From Nocardioides lianchengensis (GTDB lineage Bacteria; Actinomycetota; Actinomycetes; Propionibacteriales; Nocardioidaceae), in assembly GCF_900101465.1 (NCBI RefSeq), contig NZ_FMZM01000011.1, forward strand, positions 143,969 through 207,968: a DNA stretch of 64,000 nt. The letters run 5' to 3'. Made by a program: the position numbers and the translations under genes. The notes under the pieces were generated by a model, which had not been told where the DNA came from, searched no databases, and saw only the letters and a program-made list of their open reading frames with translations. Shown here piece by piece: positions 26,997 through 35,542 of the stretch (within the stretch, counting starts at the first letter, position 1; each line of letters opens with the position of its first letter).

Positions 26997-27479
26997 ATGC
27001 GTCGTCGTCCTGGGCTGTCAGGCACGTCACGGTCCTCCGAGCTGGAGGTGTCCGCGAACGACGTGTGGCGCGTCGTCGCCAACGGCCACGACCGCCCCCA
27101 GTGGTACGTCGACGCCGCCCCCTTCGTGGCCCGCAGAGCCCTCGACCGGGCCCTCGGCGGGGCCGGCCGGCCCTGGCGCCCCCCGGGGACGCCGGTGCTG
27201 TCGACCGGCGATCGGGCCGGCTTCTGGCTGGTCGAGGAGGCCGACCACGCCGCGCGGCGGCTGGTGCTGCGCGCGGAGGTCCGCGCGCCGGGCGAGGTCC
27301 GGCTCGAGAGCCTGGTCGCCGGACTCGGCGACGGACGCAGCCTGCTGGTTCAGCGGGTCTCCTTCGCCCCGACCGGGCTGCTGGGCCGCGCCTACCTCGT
27401 GGCGGACCTGCCGGCCCGCGAGGTGCTGCTCGAGCTGGTGCACCGCCGGCTGCTCGACGACGTACGACGGGGGACGTGA
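26997..27479 (+). CDS. DUF2867-like (SRPBCC-type) protein
   Basis: 160 residues. The second half (GFWLVEEADHAARRLVLRAE ... RVSFAPTGLLGRAYLVADLP) matches the DUF2867 pattern 'W-x-V-E ... LRAE ... G-L-x-G-R-x-Y'. The N-terminal SANDVWRVVANGHDRPQWYV is SRPBCC-like. Function unknown; it may bind a lipid or flavin-like ligand. The ATG is 6 nt after TACGCT (26985-26990), so leaderless. Divergent from fbaA. Confidence 0.75.
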   Translation: MRRRPGLSGTSRSSELEVSANDVWRVVANGHDRPQWYVDAAPFVARRALDRALGGAGRPWRPPGTPVLSTGDRAGFWLVEEADHAARRLVLRAEVRAPGEVRLESLVAGLGDGRSLLVQRVSFAPTGLLGRAYLVADLPAREVLLELVHRRLLDDVRRGT

Positions 27480-27540
27480 GCCGGACCGCCGACGGGGTAC
27501 CGGACGTCCTTCCCCTGGCCGACCCACCCGAGGACACCCC

Positions 27541-28521
27541 GTGGACCGACCCCCGGCGTACCGCCTGCTGATCCTGACCACCGCCCTCCTGGGGGCGCTG
27601 CTCGCCCCGACGCCGAGCGCCACCGCGGCCGCCGACCGGCGCGACGAGTACGAGAGGACGACCATCGAGCCGACCCGGGCGGTCCGGCGCGGCACCGGCG
27701 CCCAGCGGTCCGACGGCGACGCCCGGCACGGCACGCTCGGGGTCGTCTCGTTCAACGTCTATCGCAAGCTCAGCGACCGTGAGCTGCGCGCCGACCTGCG
27801 CCGGTTGACCGCGAACCGGCACGTCGACGTCATCGGCTTCCAGGAGTCCGACGGTCTGCGTGGGGTGCTGCGCGGCCTGCCACGGGGCTGGCGGTTCTGG
27901 ATGTCCGACCGCCGGACGAACAGCCGCGAGGTCGCGATCGCCTGGCGGACCCGGCACCTCGACCTCCGCCGGGCCAGGGTCGCGCACATGCACCCCGGCA
28001 TCGACGGGGTCACCCGGCGACCGGGCCGCTGGGACTACCGCTTCCCGGCGCGCTACACGACCCGCGCCCTGTTCCGGGAGAAGCGCTCGGGCGCCGAGCT
28101 GCGGGTGCTCAACACCCACGTGAACCACCGCACCGAGGCCTACTACTCCGGTCGCCCCGGGGTCCCCTACCGCAACCACAACACCCGTCAGGCCCGCAAG
28201 CACCTGCGCACCCTGCGCGCGATGGTCCAGGACTCCGCCGCCCGCTACACGGTGGTCACCGGCGACCTGAACTTCGACCACGTCGCCGACCGGATCAAGA
28301 AGCCCCGTGGCTTCGTCCATGACGTGCTGACCCCGGTGGCGGTCTCCTCGTTCTCCTCGCTCGGCATCCGCGGCGTACCCCCGACCAATCCCGAGAGCGG
28401 TCGCTACATCGACTACGTGATGCTCAAGCGTGGCGGCCCGGCCACCTTCGTGCGGCAGAAGGCGCTCGGCGGCTACCGGTCCGACCACCGGCCGCTGCTC
28501 GCGGTGGTCGCGCTGGACTGA
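27541..28521 (+). CDS. Secreted endonuclease/exonuclease/phosphatase family protein
   Basis: 326 residues. The signal peptide (YRLLILTTALLGALLAPTPS then ATAAA) is followed by an EEP domain: SFNVYRK near 77, GFQESDG with the metal-binding Glu near 102, NTHVNH near 198, TGDLNFD near 241 and the C-terminal SDHRPLLAV. All metal and catalytic residues appear intact, so it is probably an extracellular nuclease or phosphodiesterase. GAGGA at 27530-27534 lies 6 nt before the GTG at 27541. It precedes three secreted septum-formation-like genes. Confidence 0.88.
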   Translation: MDRPPAYRLLILTTALLGALLAPTPSATAAADRRDEYERTTIEPTRAVRRGTGAQRSDGDARHGTLGVVSFNVYRKLSDRELRADLRRLTANRHVDVIGFQESDGLRGVLRGLPRGWRFWMSDRRTNSREVAIAWRTRHLDLRRARVAHMHPGIDGVTRRPGRWDYRFPARYTTRALFREKRSGAELRVLNTHVNHRTEAYYSGRPGVPYRNHNTRQARKHLRTLRAMVQDSAARYTVVTGDLNFDHVADRIKKPRGFVHDVLTPVAVSSFSSLGIRGVPPTNPESGRYIDYVMLKRGGPATFVRQKALGGYRSDHRPLLAVVALD

Positions 28522-28607
28522 GCGAGTTCCCGCATTCGGCTCCGGAACGGGTCCTCGGAGACATACGGTGTCGCCCGCCTATCCCACGACACCCCCCGGA
28601 GCATCCC

Positions 28608-29339
28608 GTGCGTACCACCACGCCCACCCTGGCCCGCCTCCTCGGCCTGCCGATGGCCGCCGGCCTCGTGCTGGCCGGCCTCGCCGTCGCTGCCCCGTCC
28701 TCCGCGCAGGCGGCCGACGCGCTGACCGGCGCGCCCGCCGTCGGCTGGTGCCACGACGTGACCATCAAGCAGGCCGAGGCCGAGACGCTCACGACGCCCG
28801 TGGTCGCGTGCACCGCCGACCACACCCTGGTCACCACGGCCGTCGTCGCGTTGCCCGCGAACGCCGACCTGTCGTCCGACGACCTCGACATCGACTGCAC
28901 CGCGGCGAGCCGTCGGGCGATCGGTCTGAACCCGCTGCTGCGCTCGCTCACCCTCTACTCCTCGTTCGCCTTCCTGCCCACCGCCGCCCAGCAGGGGGCC
29001 GGCGCCCGCTGGTACAGCTGCCACCTGGGCGTCTGGGACACCAAGGGCCTCAACGACCTGCCGGCGAAGCTGCCGAAGCTGACGAAGAAGCCGGCCAAGT
29101 CGGTGGCCAAGTGCGCCACCAAGCGTGACTACGTCACCTGCGCCGAGAAGCACACCTACCGCGCCACCTCGGCGGTCTACGTCAAGGCCAAGGGCAGCGA
29201 CAAGGCGGTCGAGAAGCGCCTGGGCGTGGAGGGCCCGCGGATCTGCGCGAAGCGCGCTGGCCGCACCGGCTTCTACGCCTACTACCGCCACACCCCCAGC
29301 AAGGTCGTCCTCACCTGCTTCAAGAAGACGAAGAAGTGA
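28608..29339 (+). CDS. Septum-formation-like secreted protein, tandem copy 1
   Basis: 243 residues. A signal peptide ending in AQA-ADALTG is followed by a Cys-rich extracellular domain: GWCHDVT, VVACTADHTLVT, GARWYSCHLGVWDTKGLNDL, VAKCATKRDYVTCAEKHTYR and a C-terminal VVLTCFKKTKK. The 'C...H' pairs and overall order resemble the Septum_form (PF13845) family. Paired cysteines suggest disulfides. TACGGT (28564-28569) and CCGGAG before the GTG give a promoter and ribosome site. Its end overlaps copy 2 by 4 bp. Confidence 0.75.
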   Translation: MRTTTPTLARLLGLPMAAGLVLAGLAVAAPSSAQAADALTGAPAVGWCHDVTIKQAEAETLTTPVVACTADHTLVTTAVVALPANADLSSDDLDIDCTAASRRAIGLNPLLRSLTLYSSFAFLPTAAQQGAGARWYSCHLGVWDTKGLNDLPAKLPKLTKKPAKSVAKCATKRDYVTCAEKHTYRATSAVYVKAKGSDKAVEKRLGVEGPRICAKRAGRTGFYAYYRHTPSKVVLTCFKKTKK

Positions 29340-30058
29340 GGCCGCTCCGCGCGGTCACCGCGCTCCTCGGCCTCGCCCTCGCCGGCTCGCTCGCGGCCGG
29401 CGTCGCCCCGGCGGCCGCCGCCGCGGACCCGCTGTACGGCGCTCCCGCGGTCGACTCCTGCCACGACATCACGATGAAGCAGTCCGAGGCGGCGACGATC
29501 ACCGAGGCGGCCGTCGCCTGCTCGGCCGACCACACCCTGGCGACCACCGCGGTCGCCGTCCTCCCGGACTCCGTCGACCTGGCCGACTTCGACGCGGTCG
29601 TCGCGGCCGCGCCGTGCACCGCCGCCCGTCGGAAGGCCGTCGGCAAGAGCCCCCTGCACTACGCACTGACGCTCTACTCGACGTTCCTCTTCGTCCCCAC
29701 CGCCGCCCAGCAGGACGCGGGCGCGCGCTGGGTGTCGTGCCACCTCGGCGTCGCCGACACCAAGGGTCTCAACGACCTGCCCACGACGCTGCCGAAGCTG
29801 AAGCGGAAGCCGGCGGCCTCGGTCGCCAAGTGCGCCACCGACCGCACCTACGTGACCTGCGCCGAGAAGCACGCGTACCGCGCCACCACCGCGGCCTACG
29901 TCAAGGCCGCGGGCAGCGACAAGGCGGTCGACAAGAAGCTCGGCGTCCGGGGTCCGCGGATCTGCTCCCGCAAGGTCGGCAGCACCGGTCGCTGGGACTA
30001 CCACCGCTACAGCTCCAGCAAGGTGATCCTCATCTGCCTGAAGAAGACGAAGAAGTGA
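29336..30058 (+). CDS. Septum-formation-like secreted protein, tandem copy 2
   Basis: 240 residues. Close paralog of copy 1: DSCHDIT, VACSADHTLAT, GARWVSCHLGVADTKGLNDL, VAKCATDRTYVTCAEKHAYR and the same ILICLKKTKK tail. The GTG start overlaps the stop of copy 1 (GTGA), so the genes are translated in series. The signal peptide starts VRPLRAVTALLGLALAGSLA, almost identical to copy 3. Function of the family in cell division is not firmly proven. Confidence 0.75.
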   Translation: MRPLRAVTALLGLALAGSLAAGVAPAAAAADPLYGAPAVDSCHDITMKQSEAATITEAAVACSADHTLATTAVAVLPDSVDLADFDAVVAAAPCTAARRKAVGKSPLHYALTLYSTFLFVPTAAQQDAGARWVSCHLGVADTKGLNDLPTTLPKLKRKPAASVAKCATDRTYVTCAEKHAYRATTAAYVKAAGSDKAVDKKLGVRGPRICSRKVGSTGRWDYHRYSSSKVILICLKKTKK

Positions 30059-30798
30059 GGCCGTTCCGCGCGGTCACCGCGCTCCTCGGCCTCGCCCTCG
30101 TCGGCTCGCTCGTCACCGGCACGGCCCCGGCCACGGCCGCCGAGCCGGACCCGCTGTACGGCGCTCCTGCGGTCGGCGACTGCTACGACCTGACCAAGGA
30201 ACAGGCCTGGGGGTCGTCGACGCGCGAGAAGCCTGTCGACTGCAGCACGCGACACACGCTTCTCGTGGGCGCGGTGGGCACGCTGCCGGCCTCGGTCGGG
30301 TACGACGAGCCCGCCAAGTTCCGCCGAGCCGTGAAGCGGATCTGCGACCCGTTCTGGCTCTCCTACTACGACCTCGACGACCACCGCTCCTACCGCACGG
30401 TCCTCCAGGGGATCTGGCTGGGGCCGACCAAGACGCAGCGGAAGAACGGTGCTCGGTGGGTCAGCTGCTCGATCTCACTCGCCCTCAGCACCAGCCTTCA
30501 GCCGCTGCCCGAGGGCGGGCCGGCCAAGGCCACGGCGCGCCCCGAAGACTCGATCGCCCGGTGCGCGACCAAGCGGTACCTCACGACCGTCTGCACGAAG
30601 AGGCACGCCTGGCGGGTGACCCACTCCTTCTCCGCGAAGGCCCGCGGGAAGGGTGACGTCCTGGAGGCGCGCCTGGAGCGGGCAGCGGTGCGCGTCTGCT
30701 CGCGTCGCATCGACGGGAACCGGTGGCTGTGGGGCTCCCGGTCGACGACGAAGCGGAACACCTACGCCTTGATCTGCCTCGCGAAGACCCGGAAGTAG
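30055..30798 (+). CDS. Septum-formation-like secreted protein, tandem copy 3 (diverged)
   Basis: 247 residues. The signal peptide VRPFRAVTALLGLALVGSLV is nearly identical to copy 2, but the mature domain has diverged (GDCYDLTKEQAWGSS, VDCSTRHTLLV, GARWVSCSISLALS, IARCATKRYLTTVCTKRHAW). All main cysteines are kept. It overlaps copy 2 by 4 bp (GTGA) and converges on the methyltransferase with a 1-bp gap. The conserved signal region next to a variable mature part suggests duplication followed by diversification or local gene conversion. Confidence 0.72.
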   Translation: MRPFRAVTALLGLALVGSLVTGTAPATAAEPDPLYGAPAVGDCYDLTKEQAWGSSTREKPVDCSTRHTLLVGAVGTLPASVGYDEPAKFRRAVKRICDPFWLSYYDLDDHRSYRTVLQGIWLGPTKTQRKNGARWVSCSISLALSTSLQPLPEGGPAKATARPEDSIARCATKRYLTTVCTKRHAWRVTHSFSAKARGKGDVLEARLERAAVRVCSRRIDGNRWLWGSRSTTKRNTYALICLAKTRK

Positions 30799-30799
30799 C

Positions 30800-31510
30800 T
30801 CACCCCCGCCACGCCGACCCGTCACCGAGGTCGGCGTGGCGGCGGATCCACGCGTGCATGGCGATCGCGCCGGCGGCGGAGGCGTTGATCGAACGGGTCG
30901 AGCCGAACTGGGCGATCGAGAAGGTCGCGTCGCAGGCCTCCCGGGCCGCCTCCGACAGCCCCGGCCCCTCCTGCCCGAAGAGGAAGCAGACCCGCTCCGG
31001 CACCTCGGTGGTCTCCAGGTGCAGCGAGCCCGGCAGGTTGTCCACGCCCCACAGGGCGACCCCGGCGCCGTCGTGGCACGAGGTCAGGTACGACGCCAGG
31101 TCCGCGACCGTCGGGTGGTGCCGGACGTGCTGGTAGCGGTCGGTCACCATCGCCCCGCGCCGGTTCCACCGGCGGTTGCCGACGATGTGCACCTCCGCGG
31201 CGAGGAACGCGTTCGCGGACCGCACGATGGTCCCGATGTTGAAGTCGTGCTGCCAGTTCTCGATGGCCACGTGGAAGCCGTGCCGGCGGGTGTCCAGGTC
31301 GGCCACGATCGCCTCGAGCCGCCAGTAGCGGTAGCGGTCGACGACGTTGCGCCGATCCCCCTCGGCGAGCAGCTGCTCGTCGTACTGCTCGCCGGTGGGC
31401 CACTCCCCCGGCCAGGGCCCGACGCCGACCTCGGCCGGGCCGTGCGGCATCGGGTCGTACGGCGCCCGCTGATTCGCGGAACCCGCGTCGTATTCCCGTT
31501 CGTGACCCAT
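30800..31510 (-). CDS. SpoU/TrmH family RNA methyltransferase
   Basis: 236 residues. The SPOUT knot motifs are present: NIGTIVRSANAFLAAEVHIV (motif 1), FLFGQEGPGLSEAA (motif 2) and IAQFGSTRSINASAAGAIAM (motif 3). It should 2'-O-methylate a ribose in tRNA or rRNA; the exact target is not predictable. The ATG at 31510 (MGHEREYDAG) lies 7 nt after TAGTCT, favouring it over an in-frame GTG at 31540. Divergent from a DedA gene. Confidence 0.9.
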   Translation of the reverse strand: MGHEREYDAGSANQRAPYDPMPHGPAEVGVGPWPGEWPTGEQYDEQLLAEGDRRNVVDRYRYWRLEAIVADLDTRRHGFHVAIENWQHDFNIGTIVRSANAFLAAEVHIVGNRRWNRRGAMVTDRYQHVRHHPTVADLASYLTSCHDGAGVALWGVDNLPGSLHLETTEVPERVCFLFGQEGPGLSEAAREACDATFSIAQFGSTRSINASAAGAIAMHAWIRRHADLGDGSAWRG

Positions 31511-31566
31511 GTCCCAGAGACTAAAGACGGCTCTCCTCACGGTGCACGCACAGGTACCGTAGGACC

Positions 31567-32313
31567 GTGATCTCCGGCCTGGTCCTGACTCCGCTGCTGC
31601 TCGGGATCAAGTGGCTCGACCCCGAGTGGCTGCAGCACGAGTACGGCAGCTACTTCATCTGGATCAGCCTGGCCATCGTGTTCGTCGAGTGCGGCCTGTT
31701 CTTCCCGTTCCTGCCGGGCGACACGCTGCTCTTCGCCCTCGGCCTGTTCATCGCCGGCGGTCAGATCTACCTCTTCGGCATCCACCACGAGGGCGTGGAA
31801 CTGGTGCTCGCGGTGCTGATGCTGGTGCTCGCCGCCTTCCTCGGCAACGTCGCCGGCTACGAGATCGGCCGCCGGATCGGGCCACCGCTCTACGAGCGCG
31901 ACGGCCGGTTCCTGAAGAAGAAGTACCTCGACCAGACCGCGGCCTTCTTCGAGAAGCACGGGTCGATGGCGCTCGTCGGCGGCCGGTTCGTGCCGTTCGT
32001 GCGGACCTACATCACCGTCGTCGCGGGCATCACGCTCATGGACCGGCGCCGGTTCTTCGCCTGGAGCGCCATCGGCGCGCTGCTGTGGGTCGTCAGCATC
32101 ACGCTGCTCGGCTACTTCCTCGGCGCCGCGTTCCCGTGGCTCGGCGAGAACATCGACTACGTCACGATCGCCATCCTCGCGTTCACGATCGTGCCGTTCG
32201 CGATCGAGTGGGTGCGGCACCGCCGTACCTCCGGGCACCGGGGCGACGACAACGACGGCGACGGCCGCCCCGACCTCGACATCGCGGGCTTCGACAACAC
32301 CCAGGCGAGCTGA
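31567..32313 (+). CDS. DedA family membrane protein
   Basis: 248 residues. The DedA/SNARE-associated core is clear: FVECGLFFPFLPGDTLLF, LGNVAGYEIGRRIG, FFEKHGSMALVGGRFVPFVR and GALLWVVSITLLGYFLG. Five to six membrane segments. Family members act in undecaprenyl-phosphate or phospholipid translocation and membrane homeostasis. The GTG is 6 nt after TACCGT (31555-31560). The acidic tail (GDDNDGDGRPDLD) is unusual. It converges on a second DedA gene 4 bp away. Confidence 0.93.
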   Translation: MISGLVLTPLLLGIKWLDPEWLQHEYGSYFIWISLAIVFVECGLFFPFLPGDTLLFALGLFIAGGQIYLFGIHHEGVELVLAVLMLVLAAFLGNVAGYEIGRRIGPPLYERDGRFLKKKYLDQTAAFFEKHGSMALVGGRFVPFVRTYITVVAGITLMDRRRFFAWSAIGALLWVVSITLLGYFLGAAFPWLGENIDYVTIAILAFTIVPFAIEWVRHRRTSGHRGDDNDGDGRPDLDIAGFDNTQAS

Positions 32314-32317
32314 CGTC

Positions 32318-32959
32318 CTACGCCGTACGGCGCTGCCGCAGGCGCTTGACCAGCCACCGGCCGACGAACAGCACCACCGCAGCGATCACCACCCACTGCA
32401 GCCACCCCACCACGGGCTCGACCCGGTGCCACTCGTGGCCGAGCAGGTAGCCGGCCAGCACGAACGTCGTGTTCCAGATCGCGCTGCCGACCGTGGTCAG
32501 CAGCAGGAACTGCCCGACCGGCATCCGGTCGACCCCGGCTGGGATCGAGATCAGGCTGCGGAAGAGCGGCAGCATCCGCCCGAAGAACACGGCCTTGCGT
32601 CCGTGCCGGCCGAACCAGGCCTCGGTGCGCTCGAAGTCGTGCTGCTCGACCAGCGGCAGGCGCAGCCACATCGCCAGCACCCGGTCGCGGCCGAGGGAGC
32701 GACCCAGCAGGTAGAGCACCAGCGCGCCCACGACCGACCCGGCCGTGGTCCACAGGATCGCGCCGGTCAGCGAGAAGCCGCCGCGGCTGGCCGCGAAGCC
32801 CGCGAGCGGCAGGATGATCTCGCTCGGCAGCGGCGGGAAGAGGTTCTCCAGCGCGATGAGCAGGCCAGCACCCGGACCGCCCAGCCCCTCCATCACGTCG
32901 ACGGCCCAGCCGGCCACCCCGGTCAGGTCGTCGGGATCCTCGGCGGCCGCGGCGTACAT
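32318..32959 (-). CDS. DedA family membrane protein (second copy)
   Basis: 213 residues. Core motifs: LLIALENLFPPLPSEIILPL, GSVVGALVLYLLGRSLG, FGRHGRKAVFFGRMLPLFRS and GSAIWNTTFVLAGYLLG. It is less than half identical to the neighbour, so it is probably an old paralog, not a recent copy. The ATG at 32959 follows TACGGT by 7 nt; a TTG at 32986 is possible but adds no conserved sequence. The C-terminus is basic (LVKRLRQRRTA). Confidence 0.92.
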   Translation of the reverse strand: MYAAAAEDPDDLTGVAGWAVDVMEGLGGPGAGLLIALENLFPPLPSEIILPLAGFAASRGGFSLTGAILWTTAGSVVGALVLYLLGRSLGRDRVLAMWLRLPLVEQHDFERTEAWFGRHGRKAVFFGRMLPLFRSLISIPAGVDRMPVGQFLLLTTVGSAIWNTTFVLAGYLLGHEWHRVEPVVGWLQWVVIAAVVLFVGRWLVKRLRQRRTA

Positions 32960-32988
32960 GCCCCAGACCGTAGGGGCAGGCACCAACC

Positions 32989-33534
32989 TCAGCCGGTCGC
33001 GGTCGCGCGGGCGGCGTCGAGCTGGGCCTTGGTGAGGACCGCGCGCACCTCGAGGCCGACGTCGGCGAGCGGGTTCTCGTCGCCCGGGCTGCGGTCGATC
33101 GCGCAGACCACGACCTCCACGATCGCGCCGGCCTCGCGCAGCGCGCGCGTGGCGTCGCGTACGGCGCCGCCGGTGGTGATCACGTCCTCGATCAGGGTCA
33201 CCCGCCGGCCGGCCACGTCGGGCCCCTCGGCGAGCTTGCAGGTGCCGTACTCCTTGGCCTGCTTGCGCACGAAGAGCGCCGGGTGGCCGGTCAGGTAGCT
33301 GACCATCGTCGCGATCGGCACGCCGCCCAGCTCCAGCCCCCCGAGCAGCTCGGTGTCGGCCGGCAGCAGCTGCACCATCTCCCGCGCGACCCGCGAGAGG
33401 AGCGCCGGGTCGGCCTCGAAGAGGTACTTGTCGAAGTACTCCGACGCCACCTGCCCCGAGCGGAGCGTGAAGGTGCCGGTCAGCCGGCAGCAGGCGTCGA
33501 TGTCGGCGGCGAGGTCGGTGTCCACGGTCGTCAC
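32989..33534 (-). CDS. pyrE: Orotate phosphoribosyltransferase
   Basis: 181 residues, transfers phosphoribose from PRPP to orotate to make OMP in pyrimidine synthesis. The PRPP loop is VTLIEDVITTGGAVRDAT, and FVRKQAKEYG is the conserved substrate segment. GTG at 33534 (VTTVDTDLAAD) is preferred; GTG at 33552 would add only six residues. The bases before the start (GCGCGATGATGGGGGC) are the same as those before a small frame at 10105. No other pyr gene is nearby. Confidence 0.94.
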   Translation of the reverse strand: MTTVDTDLAADIDACCRLTGTFTLRSGQVASEYFDKYLFEADPALLSRVAREMVQLLPADTELLGGLELGGVPIATMVSYLTGHPALFVRKQAKEYGTCKLAEGPDVAGRRVTLIEDVITTGGAVRDATRALREAGAIVEVVVCAIDRSPGDENPLADVGLEVRAVLTKAQLDAARATATG

Positions 33535-33560
33535 GCCCCCATCATCGCGCACGCCCTCCC

Positions 33561-33649
33561 CTGGGTGAGCAGCGAAGCCCCCACCCGACGTCGGCGCTCG
33601 GGTGCAGGGGTTTCGACACGGTTGCTGGCGCGACCTGCTCGACCACCGG
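33561..33649. repeat. Palindromic repeat pair (left copy truncated)
   Basis: A shortened left end (GGGTGAGCAGCGAAGCC) is followed by the common block GGCGCTCGGGTGCAGGGG and a full inverted copy (TTTCGACACGGTTGCTGGCG then CGACCTGCTCGACCACCGG). It lies in a divergent region between pyrE and an aminotransferase. Confidence 0.75.
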
Positions 33650-33668
33650 GATGCGTACGCTCCCTCGC

Positions 33669-34832
33669 ATGCCTCAGCAGCGACTGGCCCAGCGCCTGCA
33701 CGGGATCGCGCCGACGATCTTCTCGGAGATGTCGGCGCTGGCGATGCGGACGGGGTCGGTCAACCTGGGGCAGGGGTTCCCGGACGTGGACGGGCCGCCG
33801 GCGGTGATCGCGGAGGCGGTGCGGGCCCTCGAGGGCGGGCAGAACCAGTACGCGCCGGGGCTCGGGGTGCCAGCGCTGCGGCAGGCGGTGGCGCGGCACC
33901 AGCACCGGCACTACGGGATCGAGCTGGATCCGGACATCGAGGTGGTGGTGACCACGGGCGCGACCGAGGGGATCGCCGCGGCGCTGCTGGGGCTGGTCGA
34001 CCCGGGCGACGAGATCATCGTGCTGGAGCCCTACTACGACTCCTACGTCGCGATGATCCAGATGGCCGGCGGCGTACGACGCCCCGTCACCCTGCGGGCC
34101 CCCGACTTCCGGCTCGACCCCGACGAGCTGCGGGCTGCGGTCACCGACCGGACCCAGTTCGTGCTGCTCAACAGCCCGCACAACCCGACCGGCACCGTGC
34201 TGACCCGGGCCGAGCTGCAGGCGGTCGCCGACCTGGCCGTCGAGCGCGACCTGGTGGTCATCACCGACGAGGTCTACGAGCACCTCACGTACGACGCCGA
34301 GCACGTGCCGATCTCGACCCTTCCCGGCATGGCCGAACGGACCCTGACCCTGTCGAGCGCCGGGAAGTCGTACTCCTTCACCGGGTGGAAGGTCGGCTGG
34401 GCGAGCGGGCCGCGCGAGCTGGTCCAGGCGGTGCTGGCGGCCAAGCAGTGGCTGACCTTCACCTCGGGCTCGCCGCTGCAGCCCGCCGTCGCGCACGCCC
34501 TCGACGAGGCACCCGGCTTCCCCCGGCAGCTGGCCGCCGCGCTGCGCGAGCGGCGCGACCGGCTGTGCGCCGGGCTGACGGAGGTGGGGCTCGACGTCCG
34601 TGTGCCGCAGGGCACCTACTTCGCGACCACCGACATCAGCGCCCTGGGCTGGGCCGACGGGCTGGCCTTCTGCCTGGCCCTGCCCGAGCGGGCCGGCGTG
34701 GTCGCGATCCCGCACCAGGTCTTCCACGACGGTCCGGCCGGCGACCAGCTGGTCCGCTGGGCGTTCTGCAAGGAGCCCGACGTGGTCGAGGAGGGCCTTC
34801 GCCGCCTCGCCGCAGCCGACCTCCGCGCCTGA
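33669..34832 (+). CDS. PLP-dependent aminotransferase, class I/II
   Basis: 387 residues. Fold type I aminotransferase with NLGQGFPD, PYYDSYVAMIQMAGG, LLNSPHNPTG, TDEVYEHLTYD and the Schiff-base lysine in SSAGKSYSFTGWKVGW (about 225-240). The closest functional types are kynurenine/methionine aminotransferase (YbdL-like) and N-succinyldiaminopimelate aminotransferase; the 'NLGQGFPD' opening favours the first, but both are possible. The ATG at 33669 lies 7 nt after TACGCT (33656-33661). Confidence 0.9.
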   Translation: MPQQRLAQRLHGIAPTIFSEMSALAMRTGSVNLGQGFPDVDGPPAVIAEAVRALEGGQNQYAPGLGVPALRQAVARHQHRHYGIELDPDIEVVVTTGATEGIAAALLGLVDPGDEIIVLEPYYDSYVAMIQMAGGVRRPVTLRAPDFRLDPDELRAAVTDRTQFVLLNSPHNPTGTVLTRAELQAVADLAVERDLVVITDEVYEHLTYDAEHVPISTLPGMAERTLTLSSAGKSYSFTGWKVGWASGPRELVQAVLAAKQWLTFTSGSPLQPAVAHALDEAPGFPRQLAAALRERRDRLCAGLTEVGLDVRVPQGTYFATTDISALGWADGLAFCLALPERAGVVAIPHQVFHDGPAGDQLVRWAFCKEPDVVEEGLRRLAAADLRA

Positions 34833-34834
34833 CG

Positions 34835-35539
34835 TCAGCCCCAGGGCTGGGTGGTGCCCGTCGGCAGCTCCGGCTGCCGACCGCGGCGGGCGTACCAGTC
34901 GTTGGCCCCACCGGTGAAGAGCAGCACGACCACCGCGACGCCGGCGATCAGCGTCAGCGCGCTGACCCCGGAGGTGATCGCCAGCAGGCTGACCAGGGCG
35001 GTCATCACCGACGAGACCACCAGCAGGATCCGGGCCACGTTGGAGCGCCGCATCGAGAAGATGCCGAGCAGGACGGCGATCAGGCACCACACGGCGAAGA
35101 TCACGAAGACGACCGTGACGAAGGTGGCCAGGTCGTCGCCGGAGAGACTCTCGCGCTGGCTGGAGCTCAGCTCGTCCTCGATCGCGTCCACCATGTCGTC
35201 GCGGGCCACGAGGGTGGCGACGGCGAGGCCGGCGTAGAGGAGCAGGCTCAGCGCGGACAACACGATCGTCACGATCCCGGCCGCCGTGACGGTGCCGGGA
35301 CGCTTGTCGGGGTCACGGGTCGGGCCGCCGTACGGCGCGCCGTAGGACTGGCCGTACGGCGCAGCCGGGGGCTGCTGGCCGTAGGGGTTGGCCGGCGGCT
35401 GCTGGCCGTACGGGTTGGCCGGGGGCTGCTGGCCGTACGGGTTGGCCGGGGGTTGCTGGCCGTACGGGTTGGCCGGCGGCTGCTGGCCGTACGGGTTGTC
35501 CGAGGGTGGCGGGCCCCAGGGAGGCTGCTGGTCGCTCAT
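34835..35539 (-). CDS. Proline-rich membrane protein with five NPYGQQPPA repeats
   Basis: 234 residues. The N-terminal 70 residues are cytoplasmic and low complexity, including five perfect NPYGQQPPA repeats (15-59). Four membrane helices follow (about 84-108, 138-160, 168-190 and 192-208). This layout resembles DUF4064-type or 'DUF4190-like' actinobacterial membrane proteins. Function unknown. It lies 3 bp downstream of another proline-rich membrane gene and is probably in the same operon. Confidence 0.8.
   Translation of the reverse strand: MSDQQPPWGPPPSDNPYGQQPPANPYGQQPPANPYGQQPPANPYGQQPPANPYGQQPPAAPYGQSYGAPYGGPTRDPDKRPGTVTAAGIVTIVLSALSLLLYAGLAVATLVARDDMVDAIEDELSSSQRESLSGDDLATFVTVVFVIFAVWCLIAVLLGIFSMRRSNVARILLVVSSVMTALVSLLAITSGVSALTLIAGVAVVVLLFTGGANDWYARRGRQPELPTGTTQPWG
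35363..35497 (-). repeat. 27-bp coding tandem repeat (five units)
   Basis: Five 27-bp units encode NPYGQQPPA. They are nearly identical at DNA level, differing mostly in third positions, so the copy number may vary by slippage. Confidence 0.85.
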
Positions 35540-35542
35540 GGG

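Noticed and set aside
24430..28521. A 1363-codon open frame on the plus strand
   Set aside because: It runs out of frame through the MFS gene and antisense through fbaA; only its last 326 codons (27541-28521) encode a recognisable protein. High GC keeps shadow frames open.
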